This document shows positions 55,863 to 64,000 of a stretch of 64,000 nt of DNA, in pieces. The stretch comes from Alteromonas marina. Its GTDB lineage: Bacteria > Pseudomonadota > Gammaproteobacteria > Enterobacterales > Alteromonadaceae. The stretch spans positions 124,001-188,000 of the forward strand of contig NZ_JWLW01000001.1 in assembly GCF_000808575.1 (NCBI RefSeq), in the 5' to 3' direction. The position numbers and the translations under genes were made by a program. Numbering within the stretch: the stretch's first letter is position 1; every line of letters begins with the position of its first letter. The notes beneath the pieces are model-generated. The model saw nothing but the letters and a program-made list of their open reading frames with translations. It was not told the origin of the DNA and made no database searches.

Positions 55863-56483
55863 TTACTCAAAGGGAGACGGATCGCCCGTGCCATGTCGCA
55901 CAATGACTGGCGTGTCTTCCGACAAATCAACCACGGTAGTGGGCTGCTCACCAATGTAGCCACCGTGAATAATAAGCCCTACTTGCTTTTCTAAGTTGTC
56001 GCGAATGACATCGGGGTCTGATTCAGCCATGGTGTTGCGTGGCAAAATCAAAGACGTAGACATCAACGGCTCGCCCAGCTCTTCCAATAATGCAAGTGCA
56101 ATGGCGTTATCGGGCACGCGAATACCTATGGTTTTACGTTTGGGATTTTGCAAACGCTTTGGTACTTCGCGGGTCGCTTTCAACACGAAGGTGTAACGCC
56201 CTGGTGTGTTGTTCTTAATTTGCCTGAACGCCGTGTTGTCTACCTTTGCGTAAATTGATAGCTCAGACATGTCTCGACACATTAAGGTAAAGTTGTGATC
56301 TTTATCGATTTGACGAATACGACACAACTGCTCAAGCGCCTTTTTGTCTTCCATTTGGCAACCTATGGCGTAGCCTGAGTCTGTCGGATACACCACCACT
56401 GCTCCCTCTCGAATTAACTCACAAGCCTGACTAATTAGGCGCTTTTGCGGGTTGTCGGGGTGCACATAGAAAAATTGACTCAT
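55863..56483 (-). CDS. yciO: YciO/Sua5 family protein
   Basis: 206 residues of the YrdC/Sua5 fold: VVVYPTDSGYAIGC, KDHNFTLMCRDMSE, PGRYTFVLKAT, KTIGIRVPDN and STSLILP. Sua5/TsaC relatives make threonylcarbamoyl-AMP for tRNA t6A; YciO is a paralogue with no settled role. The position next to trpH and the trp operon is conserved in gammaproteobacteria. Confidence 0.93.
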   Translation of the reverse strand: MSQFFYVHPDNPQKRLISQACELIREGAVVVYPTDSGYAIGCQMEDKKALEQLCRIRQIDKDHNFTLMCRDMSELSIYAKVDNTAFRQIKNNTPGRYTFVLKATREVPKRLQNPKRKTIGIRVPDNAIALALLEELGEPLMSTSLILPRNTMAESDPDVIRDNLEKQVGLIIHGGYIGEQPTTVVDLSEDTPVIVRHGTGDPSPFE

Positions 56484-56536
56484 AATTACTTCCTTTTCTT
56501 AAACGCGCAGAACGATACTACTTTGCCAACGAGGTA

Positions 56537-56547
56537 AGTGTCTGTCC
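56537..56547 (-). repeat. single GGACAGACACT motif copy
   Basis: Exact AGTGTCTGTCC on the plus strand, between yciO and trpH. Followed by a 13-base tandem, GGTTAAGCTCGTT (56564-56576) and GGTTAAACTCGTT (56577-56589), then a further GGTTAA. Confidence 0.8.
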
Positions 56548-56722
56548 ACTCGTAAAGCTTGCTGGTTAAGCTCGTTGGTTAAACTCGTTGGTTAAATTAG
56601 CTTTTGAGCTTTTTACCAACCAACTCTCGGCATTTTAAGTAGCTATAGCGCTCATCAACCGTACGTGAACCATTTGCCTTACCTTGCCCATTTATACCGA
56701 GAGCGTTGCAAATTAGATTGCC

Positions 56723-57592
56723 TTAGCTCTCGGCCATCTGCCCTTCAAATTGTTTCCAATTATGCCATACGGGTGTGAGCTTACTGCTAATGCCGAGGTT
56801 CTTACCCAGCTCAGTCCAACGAGACGGAAAGTGAAAATCAGAGCCCGCCGATGCTAACAACTGATGGGTTTGTGCAAGCTCATTAATAAGCTCTTGTTTG
56901 GTTTTATTAATACCTGGAAATGCGGTTTCAATGGCGTCACCACCAGCTTGTTCGAACAAGGCCACTAAGCGCCGTAGCCACTTCGCTGTCATATCATAAT
57001 GAGCGGGATGAGCCAGTACAGCTTGTCCACCTGCATCGTGGATCCACTCGATAGCCGTTTCAATACTTGGCCACTCTGCTTTAACTGCAGCTCGTTTGCC
57101 TTTGCCAAGATACTTTTTAAACGCGGCGTCCATACTTGGCACACCGTAGTTGTTTACTAATACGCGCGCAAAGTGCGCCCGTGTCACCTGGCCAACGCCC
57201 GCTAGCGCTTTTGCTCGCGTTAGAACACCTTCAAACCCACACTTTTCGAGCTTATCAGCAATTTTTTCAGCTCGGGCTTCTCGGGTTTGAGACTGGCCTT
57301 GCAGCCGCTCAAGAAACGTTGGGCAGTGTCTGTCCACATTTAATCCAACTACATGGATATCGAAACTGTGCCAAGTGGTGGAAATTTCAACACCATCAAT
57401 AATGGTTAATGCACGTTTTTGCTTCGATTGGGTAGCATGTGCTTCTTCCAAACCGGCTACCGTATCGTGGTCGGTAACGGCAAGCGCATCCACCTGCATG
57501 GTGTGCGCGCGAAGGATTAACTCTTCTGGCGTTAGGTGGCCATCAGAGAATTTTGTATGACTGTGTAGATCTATTTTCAATGTCTTATGCAA
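56723..57592 (-). CDS. trpH: PHP-domain phosphoesterase TrpH/RNase AM
   Basis: 289 residues, TTG start. PHP metal-site motifs DLHSHTKFSDG, VTDHDTVAG, GVEIST and H...HP (VLAHPAHYD), and GSDFHFPS. E. coli YciV (TrpH, RNase AM) hydrolyses 3',5'-nucleoside bisphosphates and 5' ends of short RNAs; the same activity is likely. No good ribosome site precedes the TTG at 57592. It is divergent from the trp operon. One copy of GGACAGACACT (57335-57325) lies within it, read as VDRH. Confidence 0.92.
   Translation of the reverse strand: MHKTLKIDLHSHTKFSDGHLTPEELILRAHTMQVDALAVTDHDTVAGLEEAHATQSKQKRALTIIDGVEISTTWHSFDIHVVGLNVDRHCPTFLERLQGQSQTREARAEKIADKLEKCGFEGVLTRAKALAGVGQVTRAHFARVLVNNYGVPSMDAAFKKYLGKGKRAAVKAEWPSIETAIEWIHDAGGQAVLAHPAHYDMTAKWLRRLVALFEQAGGDAIETAFPGINKTKQELINELAQTHQLLASAGSDFHFPSRWTELGKNLGISSKLTPVWHNWKQFEGQMAES
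57325..57335 (-). repeat. GGACAGACACT copy inside trpH
   Basis: Exact motif on the coding strand, in a frame reading V-D-R-H-C. Shows the motif within coding sequence. Confidence 0.85.
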
Positions 57593-57697
57593 ATTTTAGG
57601 TTGACACAAAGGGCAATTTGTTTTCTTCTATACACATAAAGTATACGTACTAACCGCTTCAAATCCTATTGAAGTTTGGAAAAACAACGAGTAATTC

Positions 57698-57763
57698 ATG
57701 CATTCATACAATGTTTCAACAGCAATGACAGTTGCAGCTTGGTGGTGGCACTTCCTAACTTAA
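57698..57763 (+). CDS. trpL: trp leader peptide with three tandem Trp codons
   Basis: 21-codon frame reading MHSYNVSTAMTVAAWWWHFLT, then TAA; the three TGG codons are at 57740-57748. Such a peptide stalls the ribosome when charged tRNA-Trp is scarce and so favours the antiterminator. CGAG lies about six bases before the ATG. Upstream, TTGACA at 57601-57606 is a possible -35 element, and GTATACGTACTAACC (57641-57655) weakly resembles half a TrpR operator; both are uncertain. Confidence 0.92.
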   Translation: MHSYNVSTAMTVAAWWWHFLT

Positions 57764-57830
57764 CGGGCGGTGTGCACTGTAGTGCGTGAATGAATACACA
57801 TAAAGGCCCGTTTATACGGGCCTTTTTTTT
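57763..57830 (+). promoter_or_regulatory. trp attenuator (antiterminator and terminator)
   Basis: Terminator AAGGCCCGT (57803-57811) / ACGGGCCTT (57816-57824), loop TTAT, then eight T. The competing segment ACGGGC (57763-57768), directly after the trpL stop, can pair with GCCCGT (57806-57811) and so forms the antiterminator. This is a standard Trp-codon attenuator between trpL and trpE. Confidence 0.92.
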
Positions 57831-57858
57831 GTCTTTTTGCAGTTGGAGAGTAGCAAAA

Positions 57859-59595
57859 ATGAGTTTAGCGGAACTGGGGATTTCTCCAGGTAAGGTAGAG
57901 ACAATTGAGCAGGTGGGACACTATGTCGATGATCCACTTGCCGCATTTGCCCACCTTTGTGACAATAAAAATAACGCATTGCTTTTAGAGTCGGCAGAAA
58001 TTGATTCTAAAGACGATTTACAAAGCTTGTTAATGGTTGACGCAGCACTGCGCATGGAATGCCGGGGCAACCGCGTTGAAGTGAAAGCACTGACAGGCAA
58101 CGGCGCTTCAGTGTTACCTTTATTTGTTGACCACGCCCCTGACGGCCTATACATCAAAGAAAGGACAGACACTTCAATTACGTTGGTGTGTGATGAGGCT
58201 GACGGTGAACTTGACGAAGACAGTCGCTTAAAGGCCGCAAGCGTAATGGACGCGCTTCGCATTGTTATCAATAAGATAACGCCAATCCGCCAACATCCCC
58301 ACGCCGTTTTCTTAGGCGGTGTTTTTGCCTATGACATGCTAGCAGGTTTTGAAAAATTACCTGATGTTGCTGAAGGTGAAAATGACTGTCCTGACTTTGT
58401 TTTTTACTTGGCAGAGACCTTAATTACCGTTGACCACCAAACCCGCGAGACCCATTTAATTGGCAGTGTATTTAGTGGACAAGACGTTGCCCAGCAATAC
58501 TTTACCATTGCTCAGCGCTTAGAAGCCATTCATCAGCAGCTACACGATATGCCTGCCAAGCCCGTGTTAGTAGGTGCAAATACAGCAAAGATTACCGATG
58601 TAGAAAGTGAAGCACAAAGTGGACAGTCACTCGTTTCCGACTCAGAAAGCCCAAACGAAACCGAAAACGGACAGTCACTTTCTTCTTTTGACCCAAGCGT
58701 TGAAGTTAGTGTTGATTTAAGTGATGAACAGTTCTGCAACCATGTGCTGGACTTAAAACAGCACATTTTAGCCGGCGATATTTTTCAGGTTGTGCCCTCG
58801 CGCACATTCTCTCTCCCCTGCCCTTCGCCGCTACTTGCTTACGCTAAACTTAAAGAATCAAACCCAAGCCCTTACATGTTTTACATGCAAGATGCAGCTT
58901 TCAGCATATTTGGTGCCTCTCCTGAATCAGCGCTTAAATACGAAAGAGAAAGTAATCAGGTAGAGATCTACCCGATTGCCGGTACCCGTCCACGTGGCAA
59001 GCGCCCTGATGGCAGTATCGACAGAGATTTAGACAGCCGTATTGAGCTTAACCTTCGCGAAGACACCAAAGAAAAGTCTGAGCACATTATGCTGGTTGAC
59101 CTTGCTCGAAACGATGTGGCAAAAGTGAGTCGCCCAGGCACGCGCTATGTGAAAGACTTGCTAAAGGTTGACCGTTACTCTCACGTGATGCACTTGGTGT
59201 CGCGCGTGGTTGGCCAGCTACGTGACGACTTAGATCCACTGCACGCTTATCAAGCCTGCATGAATATGGGCACTCTAGTTGGCGCACCAAAAGTAAGCGC
59301 AGCGACGTTAATTCGTGAAGTAGAGAAAAAACGCCGCGGCAGTTATGGCGGCGCGGTTGGCTACTTGAATGGTCAAGGCGATATGGACACTTGTATTGTC
59401 ATTCGTTCAGCGTTTGTGAAAAACGGCACGGCTTATATTCAAGCGGGTGCAGGTGTAGTATATGACTCGGTTCCACAAGCTGAAGCTGATGAAACCCGCG
59501 CTAAGGCACAAGCGGTAATTGGTGCAGTAAAAGCAGCGCTACAAGAAGAAGCTGAAAGTATCAACGTTGCATTAAATGAAGGAGGCAACGCATGA
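57859..59595 (+). CDS. trpE: anthranilate synthase component I with a linker insertion
   Basis: 578 residues, longer than the 520 of E. coli. The N-terminal domain carries the feedback-site LLLES, and the chorismate-binding domain has [42 protein letters not shown] and YGGAVGYL. Between the domains (about 240-290) lies a Ser/Glu-rich insertion with two in-frame copies of GGACAGTCACT, read G-Q-S-L at residues 255 and 271. A third copy of the motif family lies at 58163, in another frame. ATG at 57859 has GGAGAG eight bases upstream. Makes anthranilate with TrpG. Confidence 0.97.
   Translation: MSLAELGISPGKVETIEQVGHYVDDPLAAFAHLCDNKNNALLLESAEIDSKDDLQSLLMVDAALRMECRGNRVEVKALTGNGASVLPLFVDHAPDGLYIKERTDTSITLVCDEADGELDEDSRLKAASVMDALRIVINKITPIRQHPHAVFLGGVFAYDMLAGFEKLPDVAEGENDCPDFVFYLAETLITVDHQTRETHLIGSVFSGQDVAQQYFTIAQRLEAIHQQLHDMPAKPVLVGANTAKITDVESEAQSGQSLVSDSESPNETENGQSLSSFDPSVEVSVDLSDEQFCNHVLDLKQHILAGDIFQVVPSRTFSLPCPSPLLAYAKLKESNPSPYMFYMQDAAFSIFGASPESALKYERESNQVEIYPIAGTRPRGKRPDGSIDRDLDSRIELNLREDTKEKSEHIMLVDLARNDVAKVSRPGTRYVKDLLKVDRYSHVMHLVSRVVGQLRDDLDPLHAYQACMNMGTLVGAPKVSAATLIREVEKKRRGSYGGAVGYLNGQGDMDTCIVIRSAFVKNGTAYIQAGAGVVYDSVPQAEADETRAKAQAVIGAVKAALQEEAESINVALNEGGNA
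58621..58679 (+). repeat. paired GGACAGTCACT copies inside trpE
   Basis: Exact copies at 58621-58631 and 58669-58679, 48 bases (16 codons) apart and in the same frame, within the inter-domain linker that is absent from E. coli TrpE. Confidence 0.88.
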
Positions 59596-60224
59596 ATCAG
59601 CAAGTGACCACCCTATTTTTGCTCGACAATGTAGACTCATTTACCTACAACCTTGTGGACGAACTGCGCACCTTAAACCTAGACATTAAGGTCTATCGCA
59701 ACACGGTTTCAGCAAATGCTCTGTTTGAAAGAATGCAGGAACAAGCAACGAAAGGCCCAGTGCTTCTTATGTTGTCACCAGGTCCAGGCGCACCAAGTGA
59801 AGCCGGCTGTATGCCTGAGCTACTTAAAAAAGTACACGGTGTGTTCCCCGTAATTGGTATTTGTTTAGGCCATCAAGCTATTGTTGAGCATTACGGCGGC
59901 ACCGTAGGTCGCGCCAGCCAAGTTATGCACGGCAAGTCTTCTGCTATTACCCATTCTGAAGACGCCATGTTCAAAGGCTTACAGCAGCCCTTACATGTAG
60001 CACGCTACCACTCTTTAGTGGCACATTCATTGCCTGAAAACCTTACTGTTTGCGCATCTACAATAAACGATGACGGCACTGAGGCCGTAATGGCAGTTTA
60101 CAACAGCGAAGATCGCATGTTGGGTTTCCAATTTCACCCGGAATCTATTTTAACAGCCCACGGCAGTTTGCTGTTAAAGCAAAGTATTGACTATTTAACG
60201 TTACAGGGAGCGAACCATGCTTAA
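59592..60224 (+). CDS. trpG: anthranilate synthase component II (glutamine amidotransferase)
   Basis: 210 residues. Class I GATase: [15 protein letters not shown] start, nucleophile Cys in [15 protein letters not shown], and HPESILT for the His/Glu pair. Supplies ammonia to TrpE. Separate from trpD, unlike the fused TrpGD of E. coli. Starts inside the last four bases of trpE (ATGA). Confidence 0.97.
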   Translation: MNQQVTTLFLLDNVDSFTYNLVDELRTLNLDIKVYRNTVSANALFERMQEQATKGPVLLMLSPGPGAPSEAGCMPELLKKVHGVFPVIGICLGHQAIVEHYGGTVGRASQVMHGKSSAITHSEDAMFKGLQQPLHVARYHSLVAHSLPENLTVCASTINDDGTEAVMAVYNSEDRMLGFQFHPESILTAHGSLLLKQSIDYLTLQGANHA

Positions 60225-61248
60225 CGCAGGCCCTCTACTAGAACAAATTATGTTGCGAGAATCACTGTCGCAAACCGAGGCATACAGCTTGTTTAACAGC
60301 ATCATGCACGGTGAGCAAAGCGAGGTGATGATTGCTTCAGTGCTGACTGCGCTGAAAATGAAAAAAGAATCACCCAGCGAAATTGCGGGTGCGGCGAGTG
60401 CCATGGTTGCCAATGCACTGCCCTTTCCCACACCGTCTTATGAGTTTGCAGATATCGTTGGTACAGGCGGCGATGGCCACAACACCATTAATATTTCCAG
60501 TGCAGCCGGTGTAGTTGCCGCATCTTGTGGCGTGAAGGTGGCGAAACACGGTAATCGCAGTGTATCGAGTAAGTCTGGCTCTGCTGATTTGTTTCGCCAG
60601 TTTGGTCTTAATTTAGAAATTAGCCCAGAAACATCCCGCAAGTGCTTAGATGAAGCAAATTTCACATTTCTTTTTGCACCGGTTTATCACGCCGGTATGC
60701 GCCACGCAGCCCCCGTGCGCGCTGCGATGAAGACCAGAACCTTATTTAATATACTGGGGCCGCTGGCAAACCCGGCGGGTCCAACTCACGGCGTTTTCGG
60801 CGTATACTCGCCTGAACTGCTTGAACCTTACGCAAAAACCCTTATGCTGCTTGGCCAACACCGCGCAATGATAGTGCATGGCGATGGCTTGGATGAACTG
60901 GCGCTTCACGGCGAATCAATGATTTACGACCTTGAGCACGGCGATATTCGCAAGCTTACCGTTACCGCTAAAGACTTCGGTTTACCTCATTATCCTCTTT
61001 CCGCGATTGAAGGCGGTGAACCTGAAGAAAACAGACAATTTGTTGAAGCAGCGCTAAACGGCGAAGGTAAAGAGGCGCACCGTGCCGCTATCGCCATGAA
61101 CTGCGGGGCACTGCTGAAAGTAACCGGCAAAGCCTCAACCTTCAAAGAAGGGGCTGAAATGGCGATGAACGCTATGGCGGAAGGGTTACCCATGCAGTTA
61201 TTAACGAAGGTTGCCAAAATTACTCAGGAGGTAAGCACGAATGGCTAA
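60217..61248 (+). CDS. trpD: anthranilate phosphoribosyltransferase
   Basis: 343 residues. PRPP-binding motif [32 protein letters not shown] and ARTLFN-type region ([16 protein letters not shown]). Transfers phosphoribosyl to anthranilate. Overlaps the trpG stop by eight bases and the trpC start by eight. Confidence 0.97.
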   Translation: MLNAGPLLEQIMLRESLSQTEAYSLFNSIMHGEQSEVMIASVLTALKMKKESPSEIAGAASAMVANALPFPTPSYEFADIVGTGGDGHNTINISSAAGVVAASCGVKVAKHGNRSVSSKSGSADLFRQFGLNLEISPETSRKCLDEANFTFLFAPVYHAGMRHAAPVRAAMKTRTLFNILGPLANPAGPTHGVFGVYSPELLEPYAKTLMLLGQHRAMIVHGDGLDELALHGESMIYDLEHGDIRKLTVTAKDFGLPHYPLSAIEGGEPEENRQFVEAALNGEGKEAHRAAIAMNCGALLKVTGKASTFKEGAEMAMNAMAEGLPMQLLTKVAKITQEVSTNG

Positions 61249-62650
61249 TGTGCTTGAGAAAATTGTTGCAGACAAACGAGAAGAAGTGGCCGCACGCAAA
61301 GAAGCACTGCCGCTAGAAAGCTTCAAGGCGAATCTAGTTTCTTCCAAAAAGAGTTTATTTGCGGCACTTAGTGAGCCAAACGCAGGCTTTATCTTCGAAT
61401 GCAAAAAAGCATCGCCTTCAAAAGGCCTTATTCGAGAGCATTTCGATTTAGACGAGATCTTAGCAGCTTACACGCCTTATGCTGCCGGTATTTCTGTGCT
61501 GACAGACGAGAAGTACTTCCAAGGTAAATTTGAGTACTTAGCTTATGTTACTGAGCGTGTTGCTCAGCCTGTGCTTAACAAAGATTTCTTCGTTGATACC
61601 TATCAAGTGTATTTAGCCCGTCACTATAATGCTGATGCCGTGCTTTTAATGCTTAGTGTGCTAAATGATGACGAATATCGAGAGTTGGCAAGCGTTGCCA
61701 ATGCTCTGTCGTTAGACATTCTTACCGAAGTAAGTAATGAAGAAGAAATGGAGCGCGCTATTGCTCTTGAAGCCAACATCATTGGTATCAACAATCGCAA
61801 CTTACGCGACCTTTCTACCGATTTAGCGACCACAGAACGCCTTGTGCCCATGCTTGAAAAAGCCACGCACGACTACGTGGTTATTTCAGAGTCGGGCATA
61901 TACACACACCAAGACGTACTTCGTTTAGCGCCTGTATCCCAAGGCTTTTTGGTGGGCAGTGCGTTAATGGCCGAGGCTGACCTGCCGCGCGCAGTAAAAA
62001 CGTTAGTGAATGGTGCAGTTAAAGTGTGTGGGCTTACCAGCCCCCAACAAGCACAAATAGCATTCGATAAAGGCGCAAGCTTTGGCGGGCTTATCTTCGC
62101 TGAAAAATCGCCACGCTGTGTGAGCGAAGCAGAGGCTTTGACCATAACACAAAGCGTTGACGTTGCTTTTGTTGGTGTGTTCGTTAATCACGACATTGAT
62201 GAAGTGGCATCACTCGCCGCCTCGCTCAACCTTTTTGCCGTGCAGCTTCACGGCAGCGAAGATGACACCTACATTTCAGCGCTTGCTGCCAAGCTTCCAG
62301 AAGGTTGTGAAATTTGGAAAGTCGAAGGTGTTAAAGCAACCTCTTCTGGCGCACTACCAGACGCAGTGGACAGACACTTAAACAATAGCCTAGTAAGCCG
62401 TGTTCTTCTAGATTGCCAAGTGGGTGATGCCAAAGGCGGTACAGGCGAAGCGTTCAATTGGCAGCTATTAAACGATATCGAAGCGAAGCATAAGTTAGTG
62501 CTTGCTGGCGGTATTAACGCCCAGAATGTTGCAGAAGCTATTGCAACCGGCTGTGGTGCTATTGATGTGAATTCAGGCGTAGAAACCGCACCCGGCGTGA
62601 AAAGCGAAGAAAAACTCGACGCGCTTTTTGCCATTTGCCGCCGTTACTAA
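61241..62650 (+). CDS. trpC: fused indole-3-glycerol-phosphate synthase / PRA isomerase
   Basis: 469 residues with two TIM barrels. TrpC domain (1 to about 258): FIFECKKASPSKGLI, LNKDFFVDTYQVY, GINNRNLRDL and VISESGI. TrpF domain (about 262-469): VKVCGLTSPQQAQIAF, FVGVFVN, VQLHGSED and LAGGINAQNV. Performs both isomerisation and ring closure, as in E. coli. A GGACAGACACT copy at 62368-62378 is read V-D-R-H-L within the TrpF half. Confidence 0.97.
   Translation: MANVLEKIVADKREEVAARKEALPLESFKANLVSSKKSLFAALSEPNAGFIFECKKASPSKGLIREHFDLDEILAAYTPYAAGISVLTDEKYFQGKFEYLAYVTERVAQPVLNKDFFVDTYQVYLARHYNADAVLLMLSVLNDDEYRELASVANALSLDILTEVSNEEEMERAIALEANIIGINNRNLRDLSTDLATTERLVPMLEKATHDYVVISESGIYTHQDVLRLAPVSQGFLVGSALMAEADLPRAVKTLVNGAVKVCGLTSPQQAQIAFDKGASFGGLIFAEKSPRCVSEAEALTITQSVDVAFVGVFVNHDIDEVASLAASLNLFAVQLHGSEDDTYISALAAKLPEGCEIWKVEGVKATSSGALPDAVDRHLNNSLVSRVLLDCQVGDAKGGTGEAFNWQLLNDIEAKHKLVLAGGINAQNVAEAIATGCGAIDVNSGVETAPGVKSEEKLDALFAICRRY
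62368..62378 (+). repeat. GGACAGACACT copy inside trpC
   Basis: Exact motif, read as VDRHL in the PRA isomerase half of the fused gene. Confidence 0.85.
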
Positions 62651-62670
62651 TTTAAATACAGGACAACGTA

Positions 62671-63852
62671 ATGAACCAGTTAGATACAAAATTTGGTGAA
62701 TTTGGTGGCATGTACGTGCCCGAGCTACTTATTCCAGCACTAGACCAACTGGAAAAAGCATTTTTGGATGCCAAGGACGACCCGACATTTAACGAAGAGT
62801 TTTTATCTCTGTTAAAAGACTATGCCGGTCGCCCCACATCAATGACGTTAACTCGCAATCTGGTAAGTAACCCAAAGGTAAAATTATACCTAAAGCGTGA
62901 AGACCTACTACACGGTGGTGCACACAAAACTAACCAGGTGTTAGGCCAAGCGCTGCTGACTAAGCGAATGGGTAAAAAAGAAGTGATCGCCGAAACAGGC
63001 GCAGGTCAGCACGGTGTTGCAACCGCGTTAGCATGTGCGTTGTTGGGGCTTAAAGCGCGTATTTATATGGGTGCGAAAGACGTTGAACGTCAAGCGCCAA
63101 ACGTGTTCCGTATGAAGCTGATGGGCGCAGAAGTTATTCCTGTGAATGCCGGTTCTGGTACGCTTAAAGATGCCGTAAACGAAGCCATGCGCGACTGGTC
63201 GGCAAACTATGATAAAGCGCACTATTTGTTAGGCACAGCCGCGGGCCCACACCCGTTCCCGACTATTGTTCGTGAATATCACCGTATGATTGGTGAAGAA
63301 ACTCGTGCACAAATTATGGAAAAAGAAGGTCGCTTACCTGACGCCGTAGTAGCATGTGTGGGCGGGGGCTCAAATGCTATCGGTATGTTTGCAGACTTTA
63401 TTGATGAGCCATCTGTACGCTTAGTGGGCGTTGAGCCTGCGGGTAAAGGTGTGCACACCAAAGAGCACGGCGCTACTATCGTGACGGGTACAAAAGGTAT
63501 TCTTCACGGCGCTTACACCTTCATTATGCAAGACAAAGAAGGCCAGATCGAAGAGAGCTACTCAGTATCTGCTGGTCTGGACTACCCTGCTGTTGGCCCT
63601 CAGCATGCTTATCTTCACGACATTGGCCGAGCGGAATACGTGGCCGCCACCGACGAAGAAGCGCTGAACGCATTCCAATTGCTTGCAAGAAAAGAAGGTA
63701 TTATTCCTGCCCTTGAATCGTCGCATGCCTTAGCGCACGCGCTTAATATGGCAGATGAAGCGGAAGAAGAAACCATCATCGTAGTTAACTTATCAGGCCG
63801 TGGCGACAAAGATTTAGCGCACGTTATCAACATTTTAGGGGACGATTTATAA
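62671..63852 (+). CDS. trpB: tryptophan synthase beta subunit
   Basis: 393 residues, PLP enzyme. Schiff-base Lys K86 in [10 protein letters not shown], phosphate-binding [12 protein letters not shown], and the active-site Glu in the GAGQHG region. Joins indole and serine to make tryptophan; forms an alpha2beta2 complex with TrpA. Its stop overlaps the trpA start by one base. Confidence 0.98.
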   Translation: MNQLDTKFGEFGGMYVPELLIPALDQLEKAFLDAKDDPTFNEEFLSLLKDYAGRPTSMTLTRNLVSNPKVKLYLKREDLLHGGAHKTNQVLGQALLTKRMGKKEVIAETGAGQHGVATALACALLGLKARIYMGAKDVERQAPNVFRMKLMGAEVIPVNAGSGTLKDAVNEAMRDWSANYDKAHYLLGTAAGPHPFPTIVREYHRMIGEETRAQIMEKEGRLPDAVVACVGGGSNAIGMFADFIDEPSVRLVGVEPAGKGVHTKEHGATIVTGTKGILHGAYTFIMQDKEGQIEESYSVSAGLDYPAVGPQHAYLHDIGRAEYVAATDEEALNAFQLLARKEGIIPALESSHALAHALNMADEAEEETIIVVNLSGRGDKDLAHVINILGDDL

Positions 63853-64000
63853 TGGATAGATATGCACAAATGTTTGCCGGGCTTGATAAAAAGAACCAAG
63901 GCGCTTTCGTACCTTTTGTAATGGTTGGTGACCCCGATTTAACGCAATCTGAAGCCATTATTTGCCAGCTAGTAGAAAGCGGTGCTGACGCACTTGAGTT
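63852..64000 (+). CDS. trpA: tryptophan synthase alpha subunit (5' end only)
   Basis: The ATG at 63852-63854 overlaps the trpB TAA. 49 codons are visible, starting [19 protein letters not shown] and continuing [14 protein letters not shown] and VESGADALE, the conserved TrpA N-terminus. The gene runs off the right edge. Confidence 0.96.
   Translation, partial: MDRYAQMFAGLDKKNQGAFVPFVMVGDPDLTQSEAIICQLVESGADALE

Noticed and set aside
57641-57655. TrpR operator upstream of trpL
   Set aside because: Only half of the palindrome resembles the consensus; kept as a remark, not a feature.

Overview
The window looks like a chromosomal segment of a marine gammaproteobacterium of the Alteromonadales, most likely Alteromonas or a close relative. 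This is judged from gene content and protein character: the carAB-greA, grpE-dnaK-dnaJ and trp/rluB/scpAB/yciO/trpH neighbourhoods, TonB-dependent uptake next to a hydroxybutyrate locus, many chemoreceptors and a CrbS-type sensor. No rRNA, tRNA, phage, IS element or CRISPR array was seen.

Layout. 0-2.6 kb: start of acetate kinase (cut by the window edge), a small heat-shock gene with a ROSE-like RNA thermometer, a DUF3224 protein and a NUDIX hydrolase. 2.7-6.8 kb: a NIT-domain chemoreceptor and a translationally coupled pair of paralogous membrane proteins of unknown function. 6.9-13.1 kb: greA, carB, carA and dapB. 13.5-20 kb: a cytochrome b561-like protein, propionyl-CoA synthetase, a PAS/GGDEF/EAL protein and cytochrome c'. 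20.3-24.5 kb: grpE-dnaK-dnaJ behind a near-perfect sigma32 promoter. 24.8-29.9 kb: a CrbS-like transporter/histidine-kinase hybrid, a retropepsin-like protein and a CrbR-like regulator. 30.1-37.4 kb: a hydroxybutyrate/polyhydroxybutyrate locus (TonB receptor; permease, MetX-like hydrolase, PHB depolymerase, 3-hydroxybutyrate dehydrogenase). 37.5-39.6 kb: a split PAS + CZB chemoreceptor pair. 39.6-49.7 kb: Fe-alcohol dehydrogenase, cti, nadK, dps, recN (two SOS boxes), bamE, tpm and a DUF445 protein. 49.7-53.0 kb: arsC with an insertion, a repeat cluster, a VNG-repeat lipoprotein, an acetyltransferase and an aldo/keto reductase broken by an in-frame TGA. 53.2-64 kb: rluB, scpB, scpA, yciO, trpH and an attenuator-controlled trpEGDCBA operon that runs off the right edge.

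How genes work together. Three themes recur: C2-C4 carbon use (ackA, prpE, CrbS/CrbR-like sensors, the hydroxybutyrate locus), stress response (ibpA, dnaKJ-grpE, dps, recN, cti), and biosynthesis (carAB, dapB, trp).

The least explained signal is a dispersed short DNA motif, GGACAGACACT or GGACAGTCACT. It occurs 11 times exactly in 64 kb, where about 0.03 copies of any given 11-mer are expected. It is clustered near 20.1 kb and 50.3 kb and lies in different reading frames inside trpH, trpE and trpC. It behaves like a DNA-level signal (an uptake-like sequence or a short mobile repeat), not a protein motif.
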